This document shows positions 1 to 6,225 of a stretch of 35,570 nucleotides of DNA, one piece after another; position 1 is the stretch's first letter; each line of letters opens with the position of its first letter. The translations under genes were made by a program, and so were the position numbers. Under the pieces are notes generated by a model. The model saw nothing but the letters and a program-made list of their open reading frames with translations. It searched no databases and was not told where the DNA came from. Location of the stretch: positions 1 through 35,570 of the forward strand of contig WTJK01000070.1 in assembly GCA_011524855.1 (NCBI GenBank). The letters run 5' to 3'. The DNA comes from Methanobacteriota archaeon (GTDB lineage: Archaea; Thermoplasmatota; Poseidoniia; Poseidoniales; Poseidoniaceae).

Positions 1-442
1 TTCCGTTGGACGAGGAGAGTCGCTCAAACAGCAAACCTGCCAACAGGAAATGACCTGCGTGATTGGTCCCCATTTGCATTTCGAAGCCAGCGTCGGTCAA
101 CAATCGCTTCGGGGTTTGGGCGATGGCGGCGTTGCAGATGAGGGCGTCTATTCGGTTGACGTTCGAGAGCACTTCAGAGGCAGCCTTGCGCACACTGTTG
201 AGGTCGGACAGGTCCATCGTGACCGATGAAACAGGGGTTGCGTCGCCAAACTCGGTGCGAAGTTTGTTCAACGTGGAGGCGGTTTTCTCGTCGTTTCGGT
301 TGAGCATGACCACCTTGGCGCCCTTGCCCAACAAGAGGCGGGTGGCCTGGAAGCCCGTACCGGAGGTGGCCCCGGTGATGACATGGGTTTGTCCCCTCAA
401 GGAATCGATTTCGTCGGTCTGCCATCCCTTGTTGCGTGCCAT
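1..442 (-). CDS. Short-chain dehydrogenase/reductase, C-terminus cut by window edge
   Basis: This is an SDR-family NAD(P)-dependent oxidoreductase of the retinol dehydrogenase/WW-oxidoreductase-like type; its substrate cannot be told. It is absent from the ORF track because it runs off the left edge. Reading the minus strand from the ATG at 442 gives MARNKGWQTDEIDSLRGQ, then the Rossmann glycine motif TGATSGTGFQ at about residues 24-33, an acidic/Asn region after strand 2 (VVMLNRN), and the NAG-like motif ICNAAIA near residue 95. The sequence ends at the TNHAGHFLL helix, which normally precedes the catalytic Ser and YxxxK; those lie outside the window. About 147 residues are visible of a usual 280-320. 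The family call is firm and the substrate unknown. Confidence 0.88.
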   Translation of the reverse strand, partial: MARNKGWQTDEIDSLRGQTHVITGATSGTGFQATRLLLGKGAKVVMLNRNDEKTASTLNKLRTEFGDATPVSSVTMDLSDLNSVRKAASEVLSNVNRIDALICNAAIAQTPKRLLTDAGFEMQMGTNHAGHFLLAGLLFERLSSSNG

Positions 443-670
443 GGTCCACTGCTACTCTTCGAGTTCTTCAATGCTCTCAATTGGGGAGGAACCGACGGAG
501 GAACACTCAATGGTTGGAGGAACCATCCTTGTGACTTGACCACCAACCGACGGTTGACTTCGGGGGTGACAAAGGACAGTTGCAGGGCTTTCTGAAGCGA
601 CGAGGTCCAAGCACGGCCGATGATGAACACGCATCATGGTTGAAATCCTCAGCGGCCCCGCCAAGGCATC

Positions 671-886
671 GTGAACATTCCCGACACCACAGGTGTCTAC
701 GATAAGGACAATTGGTGTGTGCAATTGTGCACCGCAAGCGGCGCCAACATCGCCACCATCTTCGGCATGTACAACATCCCGCTGGCGACCGCCACCGTTG
801 ACCATTGGGCCCAGTACCCTGAATGGGTTGACCACCCGTTCGTTGACACGGGATCGGCCTCCGGCTCGGGCGAGAAAGACGAGTGA
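671..886 (+). CDS. Small unknown protein, probably with a frameshifted start
   Basis: I do not recognise this 71-residue product. Codon use (C/G at third positions, Asp/Thr/Trp-rich, no rare-codon runs) looks like the neighbouring genes, so I take it as coding. It contains two close cysteines (WCVQLC), a hydrophobic stretch around IATIFGMYNIPLA and an acidic C-terminus (GSGEKDE). The only in-frame start is a GTG at 671. Eleven natural-looking codons beginning at the ATG at 636 (MVEILSGPAKA) lie in another frame, and a single extra base near 667 would join them into one 83-residue protein. It may therefore be a sequencing error, a recent pseudogene or a GTG-started gene. The lipoprotein gene follows 47 bases downstream. 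Confidence 0.45.
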   Translation: MNIPDTTGVYDKDNWCVQLCTASGANIATIFGMYNIPLATATVDHWAQYPEWVDHPFVDTGSASGSGEKDE

Positions 887-903
887 GCCAGCGCTCCGGT
901 TGA

Positions 904-913
904 TTCTTATTTC
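904..913 (+). promoter_or_regulatory. TATA-like box of the lipoprotein gene
   Basis: TTCTTATTTC is an A/T-rich island in GC-rich surroundings. It is centred about 26 bases before the ATG at 934, the spacing expected for a leaderless archaeal transcript. No Shine-Dalgarno is seen before that ATG. Confidence 0.45.
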
Positions 914-933
914 ACCGGCGTTGGCCATGCACC

Positions 934-1371
934 ATGACGAAGCATGGGGCTGCATTCGCCCTCACCGTGCTGTTGGTGAGTTCCCTCTCGGGCTGCTTCG
1001 GCGGTACGCCCGATGACTACCATTACTCGGCCGAAGACGCCGAGGGTTACACCTCGGATTACACCCTGGACGACCCGCTGTTCAACCTCACGCTTGACGA
1101 CCGAGGTGAAGTGAACATGAAAATCTCCGAACTCGTGCTCGTCGTCAAACAGGACGGCGTTTCACATCCCTGTGAAGCCGAAGGAGGCGGTGGCAACTGC
1201 ACGGTGACGCAGCACGGGGGCGACAACGATGCCCTCTGGGAAATGGGCGAAACCCTGACGGTCACCGAGAACGGCGTGAACATTTGCGGCGGGACGTGCA
1301 TCTTGACGTTCACCTTGGAAGGACCCGACGGCTCCCGAACCACGGGGCCCACCGTCCTGACCGTGAACTGA
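934..1371 (+). CDS. Secreted lipoprotein of unknown function
   Basis: The N-terminus is a lipoprotein signal: basic start (MTKHG), hydrophobic core (AAFALTVLLVSSL) and the lipobox LSGC with Cys at residue 21, followed by GG. The mature domain of about 125 residues is acidic and rich in Tyr, Asp, Gly and Thr. It appears beta-rich, with four further cysteines (HPCEAEGGGGNC and NICGGTC) that could form disulphides outside the cell. The C-terminal part (LTFTLEGPDGSRTTGPTVLTVN) resembles an Ig-like beta strand pattern, but I cannot assign a family. It probably sits lipid-anchored on the outer face of the membrane. The start is supported by the TATA-like box 26 bases upstream. The gene is convergent with selO. 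Confidence 0.75.
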   Translation: MTKHGAAFALTVLLVSSLSGCFGGTPDDYHYSAEDAEGYTSDYTLDDPLFNLTLDDRGEVNMKISELVLVVKQDGVSHPCEAEGGGGNCTVTQHGGDNDALWEMGETLTVTENGVNICGGTCILTFTLEGPDGSRTTGPTVLTVN

Positions 1372-1460
1372 ATCGAATCGTGTCGTCACCACTGGCAAGC
1401 AGGGTCCATACGACCCCTCAACCCAAACGAGGGATGGCCAAGACCGTGGTGGCGAAGAAA

Positions 1461-2990
1461 TCAGCTGCTGCAGGAGAGCATGGAACAGCCCACGCGATGC
1501 TTGGCCCAATCGGGGCGAGGTTGGAACCACTTGGCTTCCAACTCGGGCTGATCATCGTAGGGACGCTTGAGCAATTCATGCAGTTCCTCACACACCGAAT
1601 AGTCGTCGCGTTCTTCAGCAGCGTCGATGGCCAGTTGCGCCATCCAGTTGCGCAGCACGTACTTCGGGTTCGTTGAGCGCATGGTGGTCCGGTCGGGACT
1701 TCCGTTCACCCGCTCCCACCAGCGCCCTACCCATGCCTTCCAGGCGTCCATGTCCGCCTCCCCCGGACTATAGAACGCCGGCATGAGGCCGCTGATGTCG
1801 GGCCCGTCCAACTCACCCAGCAAGCGGAAGAAGATGGTCATGTCCACTTCGCTTTGTGTGAACCGTTCAAGCAGGTCGTTCACGAGCGCCTCGTCGCTCG
1901 CCTCCAAGGTCCCCAAACCGAGTTTGGCACCCCAAGTGTCGCTTTGCAAGGTCATGGCGTGTTCCATGTGGGCGTCCAGCACCGGCTGCAACCGAGTAAC
2001 GTCGTCCATCAACGGCGCCATGGATTCCAGCAGTCGCGCCACGTTCCAGGCACCGATGTGCGGTTGCTGGCCGTAGCGGTACCGTCGACGTGAGGCATCG
2101 GTGGTGTTCGGTGTCCAGTCGACATCGAAGGGCTCCAACCAGCCGTACGGTCCGTAATCGATGGTGATGCCGTGGATGGACATGTTGTCCGTGTTCATCA
2201 CACCGTGGACGAAGCCGACCCGCATCCAGTGGGCGATCATGATGGCGGTGCGTTGCGACACCTCGGTCAGCCACGCCACGATGCCGTCGTCGTCCGCCAC
2301 GTGATGCCCGGGGAAATGGTGCTGAACCGTGTGCTCCACCACCGCTCGAAGCGTGTCGTGATGACCGTCGGCCACGTGAATCTGAAACGTCCCAAACCGA
2401 AGGAAGCTCGGCGCCACCCGGCACACCACCGCACCGGGTTCGGGGGCAGGGTTGCCGTTGTACAGAACGTCGCGAACCACATCTTCGCCGGTCGTCGTCA
2501 GGGAGAGGGCGCGGGTGGTTGGCACGCCAAGGTGGTGCATGGCCTCGCTGCAGAGAAACTCGCGAATGGAGGACCGCAGGACAGCTTTACCGTCGGCCGT
2601 GCGTGAGTACGGCGTGCGTCCAGCGCCCTTGAGTTGCAGTTCGAGCACGCCGTGCTCTTGAGTCTGAACTTCACCCAGCGTGATGGCCCGCCCGTCGCCC
2701 AACTGGTGGGCCCAGTTTCCGAATTGGTGACCACCGTAGCGCTGAGCGTAGGGCACCATGCCTTCCACGACACGGCTTCCGCCGAGGACCTCTGGCTCGG
2801 ACTCGCTCAACCCCAACTGGTGCGCCACCTCGGTGGACCAAAGTCGGAGAACAGGGTTGGGTGCCGGTGTGGGGTCGACCTTGGACCAGCAAGCACCCGG
2901 CACCTGACGAGGCCGACCTCCTTTGACATCATCACCGGGCGTTTCGTCGAGGAAGCGACGCTTCCAAGCGAGGGAGGCCAGTTTGCCCAT
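1461..2990 (-). CDS. selO: SelO/YdiU family protein AMPylase-like pseudokinase
   Basis: This is a SelO (YdiU, UPF0061) protein; characterised members have a protein-kinase-like fold with inverted ATP binding and transfer AMP to protein hydroxyls in redox control. Visible landmarks are an N-terminal LAWKRRFLDETPGD block, YGGHQFGNWAHQLGDGRA, LQLKGAGRTPYSRTADGKA, SSIREFLCSEAMHHLGVPTT, and the catalytic-loop/metal segment HGVMNTDN...IDYGPYGW. The C-terminus is CSMLSCSS, with Cys at the position of selenocysteine in animal SELENOO. I chose the ATG at 2990 because the family homology begins there; the track extends to 3056. Length is 509 residues, normal for the family. It lies 104 bases after pirin on the same strand. 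Confidence 0.93.
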   Translation of the reverse strand: MGKLASLAWKRRFLDETPGDDVKGGRPRQVPGACWSKVDPTPAPNPVLRLWSTEVAHQLGLSESEPEVLGGSRVVEGMVPYAQRYGGHQFGNWAHQLGDGRAITLGEVQTQEHGVLELQLKGAGRTPYSRTADGKAVLRSSIREFLCSEAMHHLGVPTTRALSLTTTGEDVVRDVLYNGNPAPEPGAVVCRVAPSFLRFGTFQIHVADGHHDTLRAVVEHTVQHHFPGHHVADDDGIVAWLTEVSQRTAIMIAHWMRVGFVHGVMNTDNMSIHGITIDYGPYGWLEPFDVDWTPNTTDASRRRYRYGQQPHIGAWNVARLLESMAPLMDDVTRLQPVLDAHMEHAMTLQSDTWGAKLGLGTLEASDEALVNDLLERFTQSEVDMTIFFRLLGELDGPDISGLMPAFYSPGEADMDAWKAWVGRWWERVNGSPDRTTMRSTNPKYVLRNWMAQLAIDAAEERDDYSVCEELHELLKRPYDDQPELEAKWFQPRPDWAKHRVGCSMLSCSS

Positions 2991-3094
2991 GGTTGCAGGT
3001 CGAGGCCGTGGGACTTGAACATGTGGACGCAGCCCGGGCAGTGAACCTGCGGACAAAGGAATTCAAGGGAAAACGTGGTCCAGTACGAGGTGAT

Positions 3095-4102
3095 TCAGGC
3101 GTCTTGGGGATGTTCAACACGACCGTCACCCATGCTGGCAAAGCGACCTTGCTCACGAGGGTGGACGACATCGGACGCCCCCCATGGCCAGCCGCCAAAT
3201 TCCGTGCGCTGGAAGTCGGCAAAGGCCTGGTAAATCTCCTCTCGGGTGTTCATGACAAAGGGGCCGTGTTGAACCACGGGCTCGTCGATCGGGCGTCCTT
3301 GCAGCACCAGCACGCGGACCGGTGCATCGGGAGCCTGGACGGTGGTGGGCACCGTCGCATCAAGTTCCATCCCGTGTTTGGCCCGCAATCGATGACCGTC
3401 GACTTCGGCCTCGTGGCCGTCGATGTGGTACATCATGCGGTTCACCGAACCCGATGCCACCGGCAGTTCTACGCTTCCGCCCTCGTCAAGGTTGATGATG
3501 TACAGCGCCACTTCGTTGTCGGGGTCGTGCGCCCAGGACGCCTTGGGGGGCGGTGGTGCTTGGACGTCAAACCAAGGCCCGGCAACAACCCGAACATCCC
3601 CCCCCTCGAACGGCACGTGCGGTACTTGATCGGCCCACAACATCTCGTAACCCGGTTCGGCCATCTTGTCCTTGGCAGGGAGGTTCAACCATATCTGAAA
3701 CAGATCCAGTCGGTTCGGACCGTTGCGGTTCACCAGTGGAAACATCTCGGAGTGCATCAGCCCCGAACCGGCTGTCATCCATTGCACGTCACCAAAGCCG
3801 TACCGTCCCGTCGATCCGCCGGAGTCAAAGTGGTCAACGAGTCCATCCAACACGACGGTGATGGTCTCGAACCCACGGTGTGGGTGCGCTGGAAAGCCGG
3901 GTACCTCCGCACCGTGGTACATCTTCCAATCGTTGGCCTCGTCAAAATCCGACCCGATGTGACGGCCTGCGAGCGGTGCATCGGGGCCCATCGCCTCGTT
4001 GCCTTCGGGGTAGAGGTCCAAATGATGAACACAAAACAAGAACGGGTCCATGGTTTGGCGCATGAAGCCCATCGGGCGATTGGAGCGAACCGGTGAAGTC
4101 AT
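3095..4102 (-). CDS. Pirin family protein
   Basis: This is a bicupin of the pirin family, iron-binding proteins with quercetinase-like or regulatory roles; the role here is unknown. The N-terminal cupin carries HPHRGFET (His73, His75) and GSGLMHSEM (His117, Glu119), the usual three-His/one-Glu metal site. The C-terminal cupin includes the WAHDPDNEVALYIINLDEGG and RVLVLQGRPIDEPVVQHGPFVMN segments, the latter with the conserved GPFVMNT block. I chose the ATG at 4102 (MTSPVRSNRPMGF). The track's upstream extension has no family similarity that I can see. At 335 residues it is slightly longer than usual. A TTTTGAAG box about 27 bases upstream may be its TATA element. It shares strand with selO and the peroxiredoxin, so the three may form a redox-related cluster. 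Confidence 0.92.
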   Translation of the reverse strand: MTSPVRSNRPMGFMRQTMDPFLFCVHHLDLYPEGNEAMGPDAPLAGRHIGSDFDEANDWKMYHGAEVPGFPAHPHRGFETITVVLDGLVDHFDSGGSTGRYGFGDVQWMTAGSGLMHSEMFPLVNRNGPNRLDLFQIWLNLPAKDKMAEPGYEMLWADQVPHVPFEGGDVRVVAGPWFDVQAPPPPKASWAHDPDNEVALYIINLDEGGSVELPVASGSVNRMMYHIDGHEAEVDGHRLRAKHGMELDATVPTTVQAPDAPVRVLVLQGRPIDEPVVQHGPFVMNTREEIYQAFADFQRTEFGGWPWGASDVVHPREQGRFASMGDGRVEHPQDA

Positions 4103-4282
4103 GTTTCCATCTTGGAGCCCCGCTTCAAAAGGCCTTGGCTTTGCCGTGCATCCGGGCCGCTCGACATCGAATCCTCTGGCTTGGTTGGTGATGTTGTCAC
4201 GCAGTATTTGCTCCGGTGACCCTGGCGGGCATGTGGCATGGAAGCAATGGCGCACGCTGTTTCAGGCGGGGAGTATGGAGCT

Positions 4283-4819
4283 TCACGACTTCGCCCACGC
4301 GATGATCTCGTCAAGGTTCATGCGGTCACCACCGTCCCGCCCTTCGTAGATGTGTTCGATGCTGCCGTCTTCGTTCACCAGCACGTCAACCGGGAGGATG
4401 CCCAACTTTGAGGGGGAAAGGGTGCGTGGAATGAAGCCTTTTGAGATGGCTTTCAGTGCTTTTCGAACGTGGAACAACGGGCCAAAGAAGCCCATGATTT
4501 TCTTCCGTCGTACACCCACGGCGTTGTACAGGGTCTTGTTCGGGTCGGCGAGCACTTCGAACGGAGGGTTGTGGCGCGCCATCCGAGCCTTGAGTTCTTT
4601 GATGGACGAATCAAAGACAGCCACGGCTTGAACACCTTCGCCAAATTCGCCCCAGCGGTTCACCATGGAGGCCATCCGAAGATTGCAAAAAGGGCATGAG
4701 GCAAACCGATAGAAGGACAAAATCACTTTCTGACCCGTGAGCGCACCCGTGTCGATGTCTCGGTCGTGGATGGAGGGGAGCACGTGAGACGGGAGGTGAC
4801 CCCCAACCTGAATGTTCAT
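4283..4819 (-). CDS. Peroxiredoxin-like thioredoxin-fold protein
   Basis: This is a 178-residue AhpC/TSA-type peroxiredoxin-like protein, likely cytoplasmic because no signal peptide is seen. The fold is shown by FxLPS-like opening (GGHLPSHVLPSIHDRDI), strand VILSFYRFASCPFC with a CPFC motif (Cys42, Cys45) at the peroxidatic position, NLRMASM helix, VQAVAVFDSS and a FEVLADPNKTLYNAVGV block. Near the C-terminus is LGILPVDVLVNEDGSIEHIYEG, with the family's cis-Pro and strand. Family members reduce peroxides or act as thiol reductants. The ATG at 4819 is preferred over the TTG two codons upstream. An inverted repeat sits just upstream, 11-45 bases before the start, and could be an operator. Confidence 0.85.
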   Translation of the reverse strand: MNIQVGGHLPSHVLPSIHDRDIDTGALTGQKVILSFYRFASCPFCNLRMASMVNRWGEFGEGVQAVAVFDSSIKELKARMARHNPPFEVLADPNKTLYNAVGVRRKKIMGFFGPLFHVRKALKAISKGFIPRTLSPSKLGILPVDVLVNEDGSIEHIYEGRDGGDRMNLDEIIAWAKS

Positions 4820-4829
4820 GGACAAAAGC

Positions 4830-4864
4830 CAAAGAATTCAGCACTTCAAGGTACTGATTCTTTG
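4830..4864. repeat. Inverted repeat in the peroxiredoxin promoter region
   Basis: CAAAGAATTCAG (4830-4841) and CTGATTCTTTG (4854-4864) are reverse complements except for one extra T, separated by 12 bases. The repeat lies 11-45 bases before the minus-strand peroxiredoxin start, where an archaeal regulator or the pre-initiation complex would bind. It follows no long T-tract and precedes rather than follows a gene on its strand. An operator is therefore more likely than a terminator, although it could also serve the end of the upstream membrane-protein gene. Confidence 0.45.
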
Positions 4865-4947
4865 ACCCAGAAGAGCAATGAAGTCTCCATCCGACCGTTG
4901 ACGGATGCAGCCTCAACATCCAACAGAACCGGTGTTTTCCTGACCCT

Positions 4948-5562
4948 TCATATCATGGCCTTCAACTTGTCCTCAAGATCTTCTGCCACCTTTTTGGACA
5001 AACCGAGTTGTTTTCTGCTGGAGTTCAGGATGGTACGCTCCATGTCGGTGATGATGCCGTCCTCGTAGGCCGACATCAACAGGTTGAGGTACATTTCTTC
5101 GTTGATGGAGTCGGCGTTGGTCACCTGGTTTTCGAGCAGCCGAGACACAATGATCTCGGTCGGAAGGAGCAGCCCGAGGATGGCAAGTTTCCCCATCACC
5201 AAGGCGTAGGTGCTCTGAACTCGCCGCTCCAGCACCGGTTCAACCGCAAATTCTGAGATGATGAACAACACCACCGCGACCATCAGCGTGATGGCGGTGG
5301 CCTTGCGTTGCAGTTCTGCGCTGGTCAATTGGGTCATGGTTTTTGCGAGTTCCTCGTTGGAGGCCTCCAAATCTTTGTTGCTGAGCCTGAGATTTTCGTT
5401 GGCTTCGTGAATGCGACGACTCTGCTCTTCAATCACCGCTTCAGCGTCCACTCGAGCCTTTCGCTCCCGCTCAATCTTTCGCTCAAGCCGTTTTATCTTC
5501 TCTTCAGGCGTGACCTCGCTCGCTTTGGCCTTTGCTTTCCTGGCCATTTCAGCGAGGTCCAC
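4948..5562 (-). CDS. Coiled-coil two-helix membrane protein (short paralogue)
   Basis: I do not recognise a named family. Numbered from the GTG at 5562, residues 17-85 form a highly charged coiled coil (KIKRLERKIERERKARVDAE onward). Membrane helix 1 follows at about 88-107 and helix 2 at about 119-141. A soluble tail at 150-204 (YLNLLMSAYEDGIITDMERT) resembles short acidic helical TerB/EF-hand-like segments. The helix-1 motif FIISEFAVEPVLE, the helix-2 motif ILGLLLPTEIIVSR and the tail closely match the C-terminal half of the larger protein encoded at 6226-7242, so the two are paralogues. It follows the H-NOX gene by 14 bases and is probably its co-transcribed partner. The start may instead be the ATG five codons in, at 5547. 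Function is inferred only: a membrane-bound relay or scaffold. Confidence 0.85.
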   Translation of the reverse strand: MDLAEMARKAKAKASEVTPEEKIKRLERKIERERKARVDAEAVIEEQSRRIHEANENLRLSNKDLEASNEELAKTMTQLTSAELQRKATAITLMVAVVLFIISEFAVEPVLERRVQSTYALVMGKLAILGLLLPTEIIVSRLLENQVTNADSINEEMYLNLLMSAYEDGIITDMERTILNSSRKQLGLSKKVAEDLEDKLKAMI

Positions 5563-5576
5563 GGTTGATCACCGGC

Positions 5577-6122
5577 TCACTGCAGCTTGCAGACGAAGAG
5601 AATAATTTGCTTTTCATCGGTCGATTTGTCTTCGAGTTCAACCTCTACGGTCTCGTTCCAATGCTCAAACGCACCGTCCATCAGACCGCGTGCGAGGTCA
5701 GCGAAGTGACGGTGCGAGTGGTACTCAAAGTGCAAGGTTTGACCGTCGTCGTGCATGGTGGCGATGAAGTCGGGCAGACCTGCCTCAGGGTAGAGCTTTA
5801 GCACTTCGACGTGAACCACGTCGTGGATGGAGCACAAAAACGAGAACGAGGTTTCGTGGCCCTCAAAGAACACGGGGAAGAGTTCCAAGAATCGACCGAA
5901 AAGGTACTTTCCAAAGGCATGGACCAGCGCAGACACGGGCACATCGATTTTCTCAGAAAGCGCAACCACCAACGTCACCAATTCGGTGTGGCTGTAGGTG
6001 CCCACAGCGGTGTAGGACCCGCCGGAGGGCAAATCAGAAGATTCGATGATGTCGTCGCTGACGTCTTCACCAAACGTTGATTCAACCATATCGATAAATT
6101 CACGGAAGACAATTCCTTTCAT
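5577..6122 (-). CDS. H-NOX (haem nitric oxide/oxygen-binding) sensor protein
   Basis: This is a stand-alone H-NOX (HNOB) domain of 181 residues, normal for the family. It is a soluble haem sensor related to the receptor domain of soluble guanylate cyclase. It starts with MKGIVFREFIDMVES, followed by LPSGGSYTAVGTYSHTELV and AFGKYLFGRF. The proximal ligand is His104 in IHDVVHVEVLKLYP, and the haem-propionate motif YxSxR is Tyr134-Ser136-Arg138. The distal position equivalent to Tyr140 of the Thermoanaerobacter O2-binding H-NOX, nine residues after the motif Tyr, is Leu143. That predicts NO binding rather than stable O2 binding. It is the first gene of a two-gene unit with the coiled-coil membrane protein and is divergent from the rhodopsin operon. 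Bacterial H-NOX genes usually pair with kinases, cyclases or chemoreceptors; none is adjacent here. Confidence 0.95.
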   Translation of the reverse strand: MKGIVFREFIDMVESTFGEDVSDDIIESSDLPSGGSYTAVGTYSHTELVTLVVALSEKIDVPVSALVHAFGKYLFGRFLELFPVFFEGHETSFSFLCSIHDVVHVEVLKLYPEAGLPDFIATMHDDGQTLHFEYHSHRHFADLARGLMDGAFEHWNETVEVELEDKSTDEKQIILFVCKLQ

Positions 6123-6143
6123 GCTGTAGTCCTCACAGACAAC

Positions 6144-6152
6144 GCATATAAT
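6144..6152 (-). promoter_or_regulatory. TATA-like box of the H-NOX operon
   Basis: On the minus strand this reads ATTATATGC, the best TATA match near here. It is centred about 26 bases before the H-NOX ATG at 6122, so transcription would begin at or near the start codon. Confidence 0.5.
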
Positions 6153-6194
6153 CGTTGCACCTCAATGGATTGTATAGACAAAATCAAACAATGC

Positions 6195-6202
6195 TTTATG
6201 TA
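6195..6202 (+). promoter_or_regulatory. TATA-like box of the rhodopsin operon
   Basis: TTTATGTA is centred about 28 bases before the ATG at 6226, giving leaderless spacing. It supports that ATG over the TTG at 6211 used by the ORF track. Confidence 0.45.
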
Positions 6203-6225
6203 CAACGATTTTGGGTTTTTCAGGT

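Larger units (their letters stand above)
6140..6210. repeat. CAACG/CGTTG repeats in the divergent H-NOX/rhodopsin promoter region
   Basis: The 103-base gap between the divergent genes holds three copies of a short element: CAACG at 6140-6144, AATCGTTG at 6150-6157 and CAACGATT at 6203-6210. The last two are perfect 8-base inverted copies. The first two flank the TATA-like box of the H-NOX gene, and the third follows directly after the TATA-like box of the rightward gene. This placement suits an operator shared by both arms, but short repeats can arise by chance. Confidence 0.4.

Noticed and set aside
452-955. Minus-strand ORF of 167 residues upstream of the SDR gene
   Set aside because: Its composition is Arg/Gly/Val-rich shadow-like and it overlaps the better-coded plus-strand frame at 671-886. 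The natural-looking end (SIEELEE) just before the SDR start is too short to support a gene.
3001-3094. Zinc-knuckle-like reading between pirin and selO (LCPQVHCPGCVHMFK on the minus strand)
   Set aside because: There is no start codon before the cysteines in that frame and the frame runs on into selO shadow sequence. It could be a decayed ribbon, but nothing else supports it.
2993-4096. Plus-strand ORF of 367 residues opposite pirin
   Set aside because: It is an antisense shadow; pirin has all metal ligands and family motifs on the other strand.
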